A model generated the notes under the pieces. That model ran no database searches. It had not been told where the DNA came from and worked only from the letters and a program-made list of their open reading frames with translations. 64,000 nt of DNA from Oscillospiraceae bacterium. Its GTDB lineage: Bacteria; Bacillota; Clostridia; UMGS1810. The stretch covers positions 1 through 64,000 of the forward strand of contig JAJXRJ010000009.1 in NCBI GenBank assembly GCA_021629085.1. The letters are read 5' to 3'. Made by a program: the position numbers and the translations under genes. Position 1 is the first letter of the stretch, and each line of letters opens with the position of its first letter. Below are positions 17,478-26,219 of this stretch, piece by piece.

Positions 17478-18734
17478 ATGGAATGTATCAAATTATCAGG
17501 CGGCAACAGGCTTTATGGCGCAGTTGATATACAGGGTTCAAAAAACGCGGTTTTGCCGGTTTTGGCGGCAACCATTTTAAACGGCGGAAAAAACGTGATA
17601 CATAACTGTCCGGACTTATCGGATGTCCGGACCACGGTGGAAATACTCAAATTTTTAGGATGCAGTGTGGAGCGCGAGGGCGGCACCATTACGGTGGATT
17701 CTTCGCATCTGACCAACAACTTCATCCCGCATGAGCTCATGAATAAAATGCGCTCTTCCATCATTTTTATGGGCGCCATCATTGCGCGGCAAAAAAGCGC
17801 GGTGATGAGCTTTCCCGGCGGATGTGAGCTGGGGCCGCGCCCCATTGATTTGCACATCAAGGCGCTGCGGGCGCTGGGCGTGGACGTGAAAGAATCGCAC
17901 GGCTATATTCACTGCAACGCCGACAAAATTGCGCCCACCCAAATCCAGCTGGATTTCCCGTCGGTGGGCGCAACGGAAAATATCATGCTGGTATCGGTGC
18001 TTTCCGATGGGGTGACCACCATTGTCAACGCGGCGCGGGAGCCGGAGATTGTGGATTTGCAAACCTATCTAAACGCCATGGGCGCCAAGGTTTCGGGCGC
18101 GGGGACCGGCGTGATCAGCATCCGCGGCGTAAAAACGCTCACAGACGCGGAGCACAGTGTGATCCCCGACCGGATTGTGGCCTCCACCTTTATGACGGCG
18201 GCGGCCATTACCGGCGGCACCATTGAGGTAAAAAAGGTGATCCCGCAGCATTTTTCCGCTGTGACGGCCGTGCTCAAAGAGTGCGGCGCCACGGTGCACA
18301 CCAAAAAAAACAGCGTCATTGTCACAGGCCCCAAACGGGTGCGCAGCGTCGACATCATCCGCACGTCGCCCTATCCCGGCTTCCCCACCGACGCGCAGTC
18401 GGTGATATTAAGCCTTTTGGCGGTGTCGGGCGGCACCAGCATTGTGAAAGAAACCATCTTTGAAAACCGCTTTAAGCATGCGGCAGAGCTTTTAAAAATG
18501 GGCGCGGACATCAATGTGGACGGCAAGGTTGCCATCATCCGCGGCGTGCCAAGGCTCACCGGCTCCAAGGTGTATGCGTGCGATTTGCGCTCGGGCGCGG
18601 GGCTGGTAATAGCAGGGCTCAGGGCAGAGGGCGAAACCACCATTTTTAATGTGGAATTTATTGACCGCGGCTATCAAAACCTGCACGCGGAACTAAAGAA
18701 ACTGGGAGCAAACATTGCGAGGGTAGAGGAATGA
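17478..18734 (+). CDS. murA: UDP-GlcNAc 1-carboxyvinyltransferase MurA
   Basis: First committed step of peptidoglycan synthesis: phosphoenolpyruvate plus UDP-GlcNAc. The 418-residue EPSP-synthase-fold protein has the substrate block GSKNAVLPVLAA near residue 20. The catalytic loop reads PGGCELGPRPIDLH near residue 113, so the active-site Cys that fosfomycin alkylates is present. In Bacillus clusters this slot holds murB; finding murA here and no murB is a local rearrangement. The ATG at 17478 follows CGGAGGTG. The stop overlaps the divIB start as ATGA. Confidence 0.96.
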   Translation: MECIKLSGGNRLYGAVDIQGSKNAVLPVLAATILNGGKNVIHNCPDLSDVRTTVEILKFLGCSVEREGGTITVDSSHLTNNFIPHELMNKMRSSIIFMGAIIARQKSAVMSFPGGCELGPRPIDLHIKALRALGVDVKESHGYIHCNADKIAPTQIQLDFPSVGATENIMLVSVLSDGVTTIVNAAREPEIVDLQTYLNAMGAKVSGAGTGVISIRGVKTLTDAEHSVIPDRIVASTFMTAAAITGGTIEVKKVIPQHFSAVTAVLKECGATVHTKKNSVIVTGPKRVRSVDIIRTSPYPGFPTDAQSVILSLLAVSGGTSIVKETIFENRFKHAAELLKMGADINVDGKVAIIRGVPRLTGSKVYACDLRSGAGLVIAGLRAEGETTIFNVEFIDRGYQNLHAELKKLGANIARVEE

Positions 18735-19639
18735 AAAAAACAAACCAACCGACAACGGCAACAGAGGAACAAAAGACAATTTACAAAAAGATTACCCGGG
18801 GCAAAAACAGCTTTGTATATGGCTGCCTGCTGTTTGCCATTTTGCTGTCCTTGCTGTTTACCCCGGCGTTTAATGTCAAATACATCACGGTGTCGGGAAA
18901 CGCGCGCGTATCCTCCGATTCGATTGTGGAGGCCTCCGGCCTTTACAAAGGGGTCAACATTTTGAAGGCCGATTTAAACCAGGCTGCCTTGTCGGTTTCC
19001 AAACTGCCCTTTATCGACCAGGTGGAAGTGTCGCGCTCGTTTCCCTCTACCATAACCATTGCGGTAACAGAGAGCGAGGCGCGCGCCTATGTGCGGTTTA
19101 TGGGGAATCTGGTTGCGCTCTCAGAGGACGGCAAGGTGCTGCAAATTGTGCCGGACGGCGGCGAGGCGGAAATCCCCGTCATTTTGGGGCTTTCCCTGAC
19201 GCAGTTTGAGGTGGGCGCGAAGGTTGCGCTTTCCGAACCCGAAAAGATGGACATCCTCTTAAGCTATCTTTCCGAGGTCCCGGCAAGCGGGCTTTTGGAA
19301 ACCATAAAAACCATCGATATGACAGACATAGACGCGGTAAAGCTTTCGCTTACAAACGACCGGACGGTGCTCATGGGCGGCGCGGACAAGCTTTCCTATA
19401 AGCTTGCCTATCTTGCCCAGGTGGCGCAGAGCCCCGAGGCACAGCGCGGCGGGGAGATTGACATTTCCAATGCAGACGGCAGCGCAATTTTTAAGGGCAG
19501 CCAGGATGAGGACGGCCGGACGGATGGTTCTACACGGGAAACGGGCTCCAAAAGTGAGGATGGCGGGACGGACGGCTCCAAAGGGGAGACGGATTCCCAG
19601 GAAGACGGCGGCGGCGCGCAAACGGGGGATGAAGGATGA
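18731..19639 (+). CDS. divIB: Cell division protein DivIB/FtsQ with acidic Gly-rich tail
   Basis: Bitopic divisome protein: a cytoplasmic N terminus, one membrane helix (about residues 33-50), a POTRA domain starting at VKYITVSGNARVSSDSI and ending near residue 120, then a beta domain. The family is normally about 260 residues; this one has 302. The extra length is a tail of about 45 residues of Asp, Gly, Ser, Thr, Lys and Glu with repeated DGS and DGG units, presumably outside the membrane and unstructured. It overlaps murA and the DUF881 gene by four bases on each side (ATGA), which suggests tight translational coupling. Confidence 0.9.
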   Translation: MKKTNQPTTATEEQKTIYKKITRGKNSFVYGCLLFAILLSLLFTPAFNVKYITVSGNARVSSDSIVEASGLYKGVNILKADLNQAALSVSKLPFIDQVEVSRSFPSTITIAVTESEARAYVRFMGNLVALSEDGKVLQIVPDGGEAEIPVILGLSLTQFEVGAKVALSEPEKMDILLSYLSEVPASGLLETIKTIDMTDIDAVKLSLTNDRTVLMGGADKLSYKLAYLAQVAQSPEAQRGGEIDISNADGSAIFKGSQDEDGRTDGSTRETGSKSEDGGTDGSKGETDSQEDGGGAQTGDEG

Positions 19640-20373
19640 ACAGCAAAAAGGCGCAAATCACCATGGCGCTGGTGTGTTTTTTGCTCAGCTTTGTTGTGAC
19701 CATGCAGGTAAAAAGCGTGATAAAAAATGAAGAATCGGCACAATCTGACCAGCTTTTGCGCGTGGAGGACATGCAAAAGGAGCTTGTGCGCACGCAGGAA
19801 AAGAACATTGATTTGGAAAAACAGCTGGTGCAGGCCAAAAACGACCTTGCCGCTTACCGCAAAGCGGCGGAGGAGAGCAGCTCGGGCGCAAAGGCGCTCT
19901 CCGGGGAGCTTGGCCGCTTGCAGGTGCTCTCCGGCATGACGGATGTGACCGGCCCCGGTGTGGTTGTGACCTTAAACGACAGCCAGGCGCTGCCCGATGT
20001 GCCAGTCAGCGACCCGTCCTCCTATATCCTGCACGACAGCGACCTTCGGACCATTGTCAACGAGCTTTGCGCCGCGGGCGCTGAGGCCATATCCATCAAC
20101 GGCGAGCGGCTGGTTGCCACCAGTGAAATCCGCTGTGTGGGGCCCACCGTCATTGTCAACGGCAACAAATACGCCCCGCCGTATGAGATCAAGGCCATCG
20201 GCGATGCGGACATGCTGGAGGCTGCGCTCAACATCAAGGGCGGCGTGGCGGAGGAGCTGCGGTTTTTTAAAATTGAGGTGAGCATTGCAAAGTCCGACCA
20301 GCTCACCATTGGGAAATACAACGGCATTGTAAACTTCAAATATGCCAAAAACGCCGAAACGGCGAGTGAATAG
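19636..20373 (+). CDS. DUF881 family protein (YlxW/YlxX-like)
   Basis: A 245-residue membrane-anchored protein of the DUF881 family, found next to division genes in Gram-positive bacteria, function unknown. It has an N-terminal transmembrane segment (about 8-26), a coiled coil (about 38-85) and a globular domain containing TGPGVVVTLNDS and the DLRTIVNELCAAGAEAISINGERL block. Bacillus carries two such genes (ylxW and ylxX) at this place; here there is one. It overlaps divIB by four bases and precedes the DUF1290 gene by 12 bases. Confidence 0.88.
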   Translation: MNSKKAQITMALVCFLLSFVVTMQVKSVIKNEESAQSDQLLRVEDMQKELVRTQEKNIDLEKQLVQAKNDLAAYRKAAEESSSGAKALSGELGRLQVLSGMTDVTGPGVVVTLNDSQALPDVPVSDPSSYILHDSDLRTIVNELCAAGAEAISINGERLVATSEIRCVGPTVIVNGNKYAPPYEIKAIGDADMLEAALNIKGGVAEELRFFKIEVSIAKSDQLTIGKYNGIVNFKYAKNAETASE

Positions 20374-20385
20374 AGGGGGCGCGCA

Positions 20386-20766
20386 GTGTTTATTGTTATC
20401 GCAGTGCTTTTGGGCGCAGGCCTTGCGCTCCTGTTTGACTTTTACATTCCTGCGGCATTTTCGCCCTATGTGGCCATCTTTATTTTGGCGTCGGCCGACT
20501 CGCTTTTGGGCGCATGCTATGCCTTGCAGGAAAAAAAGTTTCACCTTTTGGTGTTTGTAACGGGTTTTTTTGGAAATTCGCTCATTGCCACATGCCTGAT
20601 TTTTATTGGCAAATGGCTTGGGCTGGATTTGTACCTTGCGGCGGTGGTGGTGTTTGTTATGCGGATTTTCCAGAATTTTGCAAAATCCAGGCGGCATTTG
20701 CTGCAAAAATATATCGCAAAACCGCATGGGGACGCGCAAAAGAACAATCCCCGGCAAGAAATTTAA
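20386..20766 (+). CDS. sbp: Small basic protein, DUF1290 family (Sbp)
   Basis: A 126-residue membrane protein with about four hydrophobic helices and a basic C-terminal tail (RQ/K-rich after residue 105). Sbp/DUF1290 lies between ylxX and ftsA in Bacillus. The block LASADSLLGACYALQEKKF near residue 35 matches the family. The start is GTG at 20386 after AGGGGGCG. ftsA, expected next, is absent: the following gene is ftsZ, with its own promoter. Confidence 0.88.
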   Translation: MFIVIAVLLGAGLALLFDFYIPAAFSPYVAIFILASADSLLGACYALQEKKFHLLVFVTGFFGNSLIATCLIFIGKWLGLDLYLAAVVVFVMRIFQNFAKSRRHLLQKYIAKPHGDAQKNNPRQEI

Positions 20767-20784
20767 TATTTTTTCAAAAAATAC

Positions 20785-20813
20785 TGGAAATTTGAATTAT
20801 GATGTGTTATAAT
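20785..20813 (+). promoter_or_regulatory. ftsZ promoter
   Basis: TGGAAA at 20785-20790, a 17-base spacer and TATAAT at 20808-20813, with TGT directly before the -10 (extended -10). The leader to the ftsZ start would be about 25 bases. This gives ftsZ expression independent of the mraZ promoter. Confidence 0.75.
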
Positions 20814-20845
20814 TTATTAAAATAGTGTGCAAGGAGGAAGAAACC

Positions 20846-21925
20846 GTGTTGGAATTGGAAAACGAGAAACGGGTCGCCGGCGCGAATATGAAAGTAATCG
20901 GCGTGGGTGGCGGCGGAAATAATGCCGTAAACCGCATGATAGATGACAATTTGAGCGGTGTTGAATTTATAGCAGTGAACACAGAAAAACAGGCTCTGTT
21001 TGGGGAAAACCGGTCCAGAGCTGACATAAAGATCCAGATTGGCGAAAAGCTCACCAAGGGTCTTGGCGCGGGCGCAAACCCCGACATTGGGCAGCGTGCC
21101 GCGGAGGAGAGCCGCGAAGAGGTTGCACAGGCGTTAAAAGGCGCAGACATGGTGTTTGTCACCGCTGGTATGGGCGGCGGCACCGGCACCGGCGCTGCCC
21201 CCACCATTGCAGGCATTGCAAAGGAAATGGGCATTTTAACGGTTGGCGTGGTGACAAAACCGTTTAAATTTGAAGGCCGCCGGCGTTTGGAAAAGGCGGA
21301 GCGCGGCATTGAAGAGCTAAAGGGCTGTGTGGATGCACTGGTGATCATCCCCAACGACAAGCTTTTGGAAGTGTGCGACAAAAAGATGTCCATGCAAGAC
21401 GCGTTTAAAATGGCGGACAACATTTTGAGCCAAGGCGTCAAAGGTATTTCCGACTTGATTACTTCCCCTGGATACATAGACTTAGACTTTGCGGACATCT
21501 CTGCGGTAATGCGCAACTCTGGCCTGGCACACATGGGCATTGGCAGGGCGTCGGGCGACAACCGTGCGGAAATCGCCATCAAAACGGCCATCAACAGCCC
21601 GCTTTTGGAGACCACCATCGACGGTGCGTCCAGCGTGGTGTTCAACATTGCCGGCGACCGCAATATGACGCTTTACGAAATCGAAAGCGCGTCCGAGCTC
21701 ATCTACGAATTGGTGGACAGCGATGCAAACATCATCTTTGGTACGTCGGTGGACGAATCGCTGGATGAAGAAATTGTTATCACCGTCATTGCAACGGGGC
21801 TGGATTCCCATAAAAACGAAGGTTCCAAAAAGCCCGAAGCCAAAGAGGCGGCGGACGGCAGTTTTGAAAAGTTCGACGTGGACGATTTTGTCATCCCGCC
21901 GTTTTTGACAAACCGAAAAGACTGA
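20846..21925 (+). CDS. ftsZ: Cell division GTPase FtsZ
   Basis: Tubulin homologue forming the Z ring. The tubulin signature [12 protein letters not shown] is at residues 108-119, and the N-terminal [13 protein letters not shown] block binds GTP. The C-terminal peptide [13 protein letters not shown] matches the conserved tail that binds FtsA, SepF or ZapA, connected by a short linker. The product is 359 residues. The frame is open from 20825, but GTG at 20846 is chosen because AGGAGG lies eight bases before it; TTG at 20849 is the alternative. No ftsA precedes it, so membrane attachment may depend on SepF or an ftsA elsewhere. Confidence 0.97.
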   Translation: MLELENEKRVAGANMKVIGVGGGGNNAVNRMIDDNLSGVEFIAVNTEKQALFGENRSRADIKIQIGEKLTKGLGAGANPDIGQRAAEESREEVAQALKGADMVFVTAGMGGGTGTGAAPTIAGIAKEMGILTVGVVTKPFKFEGRRRLEKAERGIEELKGCVDALVIIPNDKLLEVCDKKMSMQDAFKMADNILSQGVKGISDLITSPGYIDLDFADISAVMRNSGLAHMGIGRASGDNRAEIAIKTAINSPLLETTIDGASSVVFNIAGDRNMTLYEIESASELIYELVDSDANIIFGTSVDESLDEEIVITVIATGLDSHKNEGSKKPEAKEAADGSFEKFDVDDFVIPPFLTNRKD

Positions 21926-21940
21926 TTGTTGTAATTTTTG

Positions 21941-21976
21941 CGGCGCGCAAACGATCTGGTTTTGCGCGCCGTTTTG
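21941..21976 (+). terminator. Rho-independent terminator after ftsZ
   Basis: CGGCGCGCAAA (21941-21951) pairs with TTTGCGCGCCG (21961-21971) around a 9-base loop and is followed by TTTT. Confidence 0.75.
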
Positions 21977-22007
21977 GCATATACAAACAATAGAGAGGAG
22001 AATGGTT

Positions 22008-22469
22008 ATGCGCTGCCCCTACTGTGAATATACTGAAAGCAAGGTAATTGATTCCCGCCCCACTGACGAGAGCAATTCCATCCGCCGCCGGCGCGAGTGT
22101 TTAAAGTGTGAAAAACGGTTTACCACTTATGAGCAAATTGAGTCCATTCCCATTATCATCATCAAAAAAGACGGCAAACGCCAAACCTATGACCGGCAAA
22201 AGATCATTGGCGGCATTTTGCGCGCGTGTGAAAAGACGCCGGTCACCTTTGCGCAGATTGAAGAGATGGTGTCTTCGGTGGAGAGCAAACTGTTTAACTC
22301 CATGGAACGGGAAATTTCGTCCAAGCGCATTGGGGAAATGGTGATGGAACGATTAAAAAAGCTGGACGCTGTGGCCTATGTGCGGTTTGCGTCGGTTTAC
22401 CGGGAGTTTAAGGATGTGAGCACGTTTTTAGAAGAGCTCAACAGCCTGTTAAGAACGGAAAAAAAGTGA
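22008..22469 (+). CDS. nrdR: Transcriptional repressor NrdR
   Basis: Represses ribonucleotide reductase genes in response to ATP/dATP. The 153-residue protein has an N-terminal zinc ribbon (CPYC near residue 3 and CLKCEKRF near residue 31) followed by an ATP-cone domain containing KKDGKRQTYDRQKI. ATG at 22008 is preferred over the in-frame ATG at 22002, since GAGAGGAG ends at 22000 and the family begins MRCPxC. nrdR following ftsZ is common in Clostridia. Confidence 0.96.
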   Translation: MRCPYCEYTESKVIDSRPTDESNSIRRRRECLKCEKRFTTYEQIESIPIIIIKKDGKRQTYDRQKIIGGILRACEKTPVTFAQIEEMVSSVESKLFNSMEREISSKRIGEMVMERLKKLDAVAYVRFASVYREFKDVSTFLEELNSLLRTEKK

Positions 22470-22528
22470 GGGGGTTTTTGTTTGAAATGCACACCATGCG
22501 GTATCCCCTTTAAAAAGGAAGGGTTGTT

Positions 22529-22840
22529 GTGAATTTATTCAAGTTGCCGGAAAAGCTCCCCGAGGGGGAGCTTTGCGAAATTTTGCAGGCTGGGCATGGT
22601 GTGCGTGTGGAGCGGGTTGTCTCACGCGGGCACGCCTCGCCGGACGGGTTTTGGTATGACCAGCAAGCGCAGGAGTGGGTGGCGGTGCTTGCAGGAGAGG
22701 GCGTCATTGCCTATCCGGACGGGCGGGAAGTGACGCTTCGCCCGGGCGACACCCTGTTTTTGCCCGCGCATCAAAAGCACCGGGTGGCACGCACCACCAA
22801 AAACCCGCCCTGCATCTGGCTCTGTGTGTTTTTCGATTAA
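22529..22840 (+). CDS. Small cupin-domain protein
   Basis: A 103-residue single-domain cupin. The conserved barrel motifs are seen as EWVAVLAGEGVIAY (with the Glu) and PGDTLFLPAHQKHRV (with metal-binding His residues), so a metal site is likely. Substrate unknown; related small cupins are often annotated as phosphoribosylaminoimidazole-like or cupin 2 proteins without evidence. The start is GTG at 22529, preceded by AAGGAAGG. It is 59 bases after nrdR, on the same strand, and ends in a bidirectional terminator. Confidence 0.8.
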   Translation: MNLFKLPEKLPEGELCEILQAGHGVRVERVVSRGHASPDGFWYDQQAQEWVAVLAGEGVIAYPDGREVTLRPGDTLFLPAHQKHRVARTTKNPPCIWLCVFFD

Positions 22841-22870
22841 AAAGGCCGCCTTTAAAACAGGCGGCCTTTT
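22840..22870. terminator. Bidirectional terminator between cupin gene and queT
   Basis: AAAAGGCCGCCT (22840-22851) pairs with AGGCGGCCTTTT (22859-22870). A on one side and T on the other make it work for both converging genes. The queT stop codon lies in the loop. Confidence 0.88.
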
Positions 22871-23343
22871 ACTTTGTCCAGCGCAAGCGACAGCGGATAG
22901 CCCAAAAGATAGCAGGCGCCCAGCTGCCCTAAGCCGGTGTACAAAATGGTGGTCCACACCGAAATGTTGGCAAAGTCTGAAAACAACAGGAACTTTAAAT
23001 AGGTGCCCACCACCAGGGCGTTTAGCACCACCGGCGGGATGAGCGCAACCAGCCGGTTTTTTTTGCGCAGCGCATAGGTGCACCAGGCCGCGCAAAGGGT
23101 GGTTAAGCTGCCAAAGATAAGGTCGATTGGCCCCAGCCCGCCAAAGATGAGGTTGGAGAGCAGGCAGCCCAAAAACAGCCCCGGCACTGCGGCGGGGGTG
23201 AAGACGGGCAGCACGGTGAGCGCCTCGGAAACCCGGAGCTGGAACACATCGTGCCCAAAGCTGATGGGCGCGAAAATGGCAGTGATGCCAATGTAGATGG
23301 CGGCAATGGCCGCCGCACGGGTGATAAATTTTACGTGGTTCAT
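22852..23343 (-). CDS. queT: QueT family membrane transporter (queuosine precursor)
   Basis: A 163-residue membrane protein with about five to six helices, similar to QueT proteins, thought to take up queuosine precursors as ECF-type substrate-binding components. The block GHDVFQLRVSEALTVLPVFTP near residue 30 is typical of the family. Many queT genes are controlled by a preQ1 riboswitch; here only 22 bases separate it from the upstream gene, so there is none. It is probably co-transcribed from the promoter at 25923-25951. Confidence 0.87.
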   Translation of the reverse strand: MNHVKFITRAAAIAAIYIGITAIFAPISFGHDVFQLRVSEALTVLPVFTPAAVPGLFLGCLLSNLIFGGLGPIDLIFGSLTTLCAAWCTYALRKKNRLVALIPPVVLNALVVGTYLKFLLFSDFANISVWTTILYTGLGQLGACYLLGYPLSLALDKVKGRLF

Positions 23344-23365
23344 GGGGTGTCTCCTTTAAGCTGGT

Positions 23366-25903
23366 TTAGTAAGTGCGCAAATCGAGCACCATGCCGTTTT
23401 TGTGCACAGTGCCGGAAAACCCAAATTGTTCGCACACAAAGTCCATCGGCAGGTAGAGCTCGCCGTCAATGAGCTGCGCGGGCGCCTGCATGGCCACAGG
23501 CGTACCGTTGACCACCGCGTCAGTACTCCCCATGGTAAGCGTAATGGTTTGATAGAGCCTGCTTGCAACCGCCGTGTTTGCATCGGTCCATGAAACGCCG
23601 ACGTCCGTCTTTTCAAACAGGCGGCCTGTGGGCAGCAGCCAAATGCCGTCTTTTTGCACGGGCTTAAATTTCGGCACTAAAATTTCGTTGTTGAGCCGGA
23701 TGACCGGCGCGGCCGGTTCGGTTGGCAGCGGGATGCGCGTTTGGCTGTTGATGAGCACCTCGTCTAAAATCCTGTCCACGGTTTTGATGTCGGCGCCTGT
23801 GTCAAATGCCTCCCAGTTCACGGCGTTTTGCGAAAGGTAGAGCATGGGGCCGTCGGTGTAATAAAACCAGTCGCCCAGCGCCCCAATGTATTTGGGGATG
23901 GTTTCTACGTAGTCAATCTTTAAAAACGGCATCTCGTCGTCCGACAAAAAGAAGTTGCCGTATTTTGTGGGCGCGGCCAGGAGCGGCCCGCTCTGCACGG
24001 GCAGCGAGACGGTATTGAGCGGCTGCCAGGTGACGCCGTCTTTGGAATAGTAGTTTTCGCCCGCCTTTACATAATAAGTGCCGTCGGTATAGGCCATCTG
24101 GGTGGGGAATTGGTCAAACTGCTGGGTGCGCACCAGGTTGAAGTCTTTGTCAAAAAAGTAAATCTGGTTGTAAAAGTGCAGCACCTGACCAAAGTAGGAA
24201 GGCGCGCCGTCATAGGCGTCCCACCGCGCCACATACCCGTCGTCCGTGGCAATCAGCTCAAAGCAGTCGCCGTCGTTTTTAAAGATCTCCCGGGTTTTTT
24301 CGGGCAGCGCCTGCTTCTCCCACCCCCACAGGTCGTCCGACACATAGAGGTCGCCGCCGTGCCATTTGATAAACTGCTTCCCATTGGTGCGCACGCCGTT
24401 GCGCGCGGTTTCATAGCCGTCCTCAGAAAATGTGATGGGGGCGGGCTGGTCGGAAATTTCAATGCTGTTGCCCATGCCGCCGTTGTTGTTGGCGGGCAGG
24501 ATGATATCGAGCTGGAAGGTGGTTTTCTGATTGGGCAAAAGCTCCACGCTTGCAACAGCGTCCTCGGTGCCGTCCGGCGTAACGCCCTTGCAGATGGCAT
24601 AGGGGTAGACTGGCACGCCGTTTTCGTCATATTGGATGACAATGTTGTTGGAGCCGGTTTTTAAGTAATAGTTGGCATACCGCGTTTGGGCCGATTTGTT
24701 GTGGATGGTGATGTTATAGTGCACCTTCACGCCGTAGTTGCCAAGGTTACACGCCTTTAAAAGGTTGTCTTCATAGCGCGAAACCTCCCTGTTCGGCACA
24801 AATTTGTGCGCGGCGTCCGGGTCGCTTTCGTCCGGCACGTCGGAGTTGTCGGCATGGAACACGTCAAAATACCAGAACGGGTCGCGCAGGCTGTCGGCTA
24901 TACCCGGGCCGTAGAGGTCGAGCTTGTTGGGGTCGTAATAGCGGATGACCAGCATATCCGATTCGGCGCACAAATCGCGCGACCATTTGTCGTTTTGCGG
25001 GTTTAGGTTGGTCACCCAATAGTCGGTGCGCTTGCCGATGGGCTGGAACTGGTTATACACATACACGGGCAGCCGGTCGCCGCTCTCCACCCGGTCGTCA
25101 ATTTGGAAGGAAAGGTCGGTGTTGACCTTGGGCAGGGTGCCCGCCACGCCCTTGTACTGCCGGTCTTTGGTAAACCGGCCGTCCGACGCATTGTAGTCGT
25201 GGTGGCTGCGGTCTTTTAAAATGCCGTTGCTCTTTAGCGCCGCAATGTTAAAATCCACCCGCCCGGAGACCACTTCAAAATCGAGCAGGATGTTGACCGG
25301 CTTTAAATAGGGCACAGCGCTGTAATTTTCAATGTATTTGCTCAGCCACACCGGGCTGTTTTCATTGACTGCAAACTGCACCGGGGTAAACGGCCGGTTT
25401 TCATAGGTTTTATAGGAGTTGATCTGCTTTATGGGCATGCCCAGATAGTCTGCCCAGGCGCCCAGGCAAGACCAGGTTTCCTCATAGTCTTCCGGCTGCC
25501 CCGCCTGGTAGAGCGTATGTACGTCGGGCATTTCAAAGCCCAGCGCGGTAATTTTTACCACGGAGCGCTCCATTGCCATAAACACCGCGTCCAGCTCAAT
25601 GTTGAAGCCGGGCTCCAAAAATTCGCCCTCCTCGTTTTTGATGCCGGTGTAGTTTAAGTTGGTGATAAACACCGAATATTTTCCGGGGCGCAGCCCGGTA
25701 TTTTTCATAATGTAGGTGGGGTTTTTGTTGGACGTGTCTGAAAGGTCCTCCCGCCGGATGGACTCAATGTTGTTTTCATAGATGAAATATCCGCCGTTCT
25801 CAGTTGAAAACTCCACGCTGGGCGCTTTGATATGGTCGGTGGACGCATATGCTGTGGTGCACAAAAGCAGCCCAAGAAGAACAAAAGATAGAAATTTTTT
25901 CAT
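23366..25903 (-). CDS. Large secreted protein with copper amine oxidase N-like C-terminal domain
   Basis: An 845-residue exported protein with a clear signal peptide (MKKFLSFVLLGLLLCTTAYA). The last 65 residues (from about 780) match the copper amine oxidase N-terminal-like domain used as a wall or surface module in Clostridia: ITLTMGSTDAVVNGTP, then LYLPMDFVCEQFGF. The middle is beta-rich with several Trp/Tyr-rich repeats and I do not recognise it; no catalytic copper or TPQ motif is seen, so an oxidase activity should not be inferred. ATG at 25903 has AAGGAGGCGG upstream; the frame stays open above it without a ribosome site. A good promoter precedes it. Confidence 0.8.
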   Translation of the reverse strand: MKKFLSFVLLGLLLCTTAYASTDHIKAPSVEFSTENGGYFIYENNIESIRREDLSDTSNKNPTYIMKNTGLRPGKYSVFITNLNYTGIKNEEGEFLEPGFNIELDAVFMAMERSVVKITALGFEMPDVHTLYQAGQPEDYEETWSCLGAWADYLGMPIKQINSYKTYENRPFTPVQFAVNENSPVWLSKYIENYSAVPYLKPVNILLDFEVVSGRVDFNIAALKSNGILKDRSHHDYNASDGRFTKDRQYKGVAGTLPKVNTDLSFQIDDRVESGDRLPVYVYNQFQPIGKRTDYWVTNLNPQNDKWSRDLCAESDMLVIRYYDPNKLDLYGPGIADSLRDPFWYFDVFHADNSDVPDESDPDAAHKFVPNREVSRYEDNLLKACNLGNYGVKVHYNITIHNKSAQTRYANYYLKTGSNNIVIQYDENGVPVYPYAICKGVTPDGTEDAVASVELLPNQKTTFQLDIILPANNNGGMGNSIEISDQPAPITFSEDGYETARNGVRTNGKQFIKWHGGDLYVSDDLWGWEKQALPEKTREIFKNDGDCFELIATDDGYVARWDAYDGAPSYFGQVLHFYNQIYFFDKDFNLVRTQQFDQFPTQMAYTDGTYYVKAGENYYSKDGVTWQPLNTVSLPVQSGPLLAAPTKYGNFFLSDDEMPFLKIDYVETIPKYIGALGDWFYYTDGPMLYLSQNAVNWEAFDTGADIKTVDRILDEVLINSQTRIPLPTEPAAPVIRLNNEILVPKFKPVQKDGIWLLPTGRLFEKTDVGVSWTDANTAVASRLYQTITLTMGSTDAVVNGTPVAMQAPAQLIDGELYLPMDFVCEQFGFSGTVHKNGMVLDLRTY

Positions 25904-25922
25904 AGCCGCCTCCTTTTTTCCT

Positions 25923-25951
25923 ATTGTAATATATTTGGAACAGATTTTCAA
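25923..25951 (-). promoter_or_regulatory. Promoter of the secreted protein-queT unit
   Basis: Read on the minus strand: TTGAAA (25951-25946), a 17-base spacer, TACAAT (25928-25923). The start codon follows about 20 bases further on. The divergent region up to 26090 contains nothing else recognised. Confidence 0.75.
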
Positions 25952-26090
25952 CCTTTGGCGGCGATTTGTAACAAAATGGTATTGGGCAAGATTTCGTACC
26001 ATCCGGGAGGGATTTTAAAGCCTGCCAAACTTAAGGCGGTTTGTGCGCAGATAAGCAGGGGTGAGCGCGGATAGTCCCATCTTACGCTGG

Positions 26091-26119
26091 TTTACAAACG
26101 GGGAAAAGTCGTGTATACT
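26091..26119 (+). promoter_or_regulatory. Promoter of the cell-wall hydrolase gene
   Basis: TTTACA (26091-26096), a 17-base spacer, TATACT (26114-26119). Transcription would begin near 26126, giving a leader of about 95 bases that includes the palindrome at 26183-26198. Confidence 0.78.
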
Positions 26120-26182
26120 ATGGGACATGGCAAGGCGGGAGGCACATCCTGCATTGCGAAGAGCCTACAAGGCCAATAAACC

Positions 26183-26198
26183 GAGGTTTGCAAACCTC
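26183..26198. promoter_or_regulatory. Perfect 16-bp palindrome in the hydrolase leader
   Basis: GAGGTTTGCAAACCTC is fully self-complementary with no loop and ends 21 bases before the start codon. That suits a dimeric repressor site or a roadblock more than an RNA hairpin. The binding protein is unknown. Confidence 0.5.
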
Positions 26199-26219
26199 CA
26201 AAGAGAAAGGAAGGTCAAT

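Noticed and set aside
20797..21663. Minus-strand frame of 288 codons over ftsZ
   Set aside because: Antisense shadow of ftsZ without start signals.
23344..23365. preQ1 riboswitch before queT
   Set aside because: The gap is 22 bases; too short for even the smallest preQ1 class with its ribosome site.
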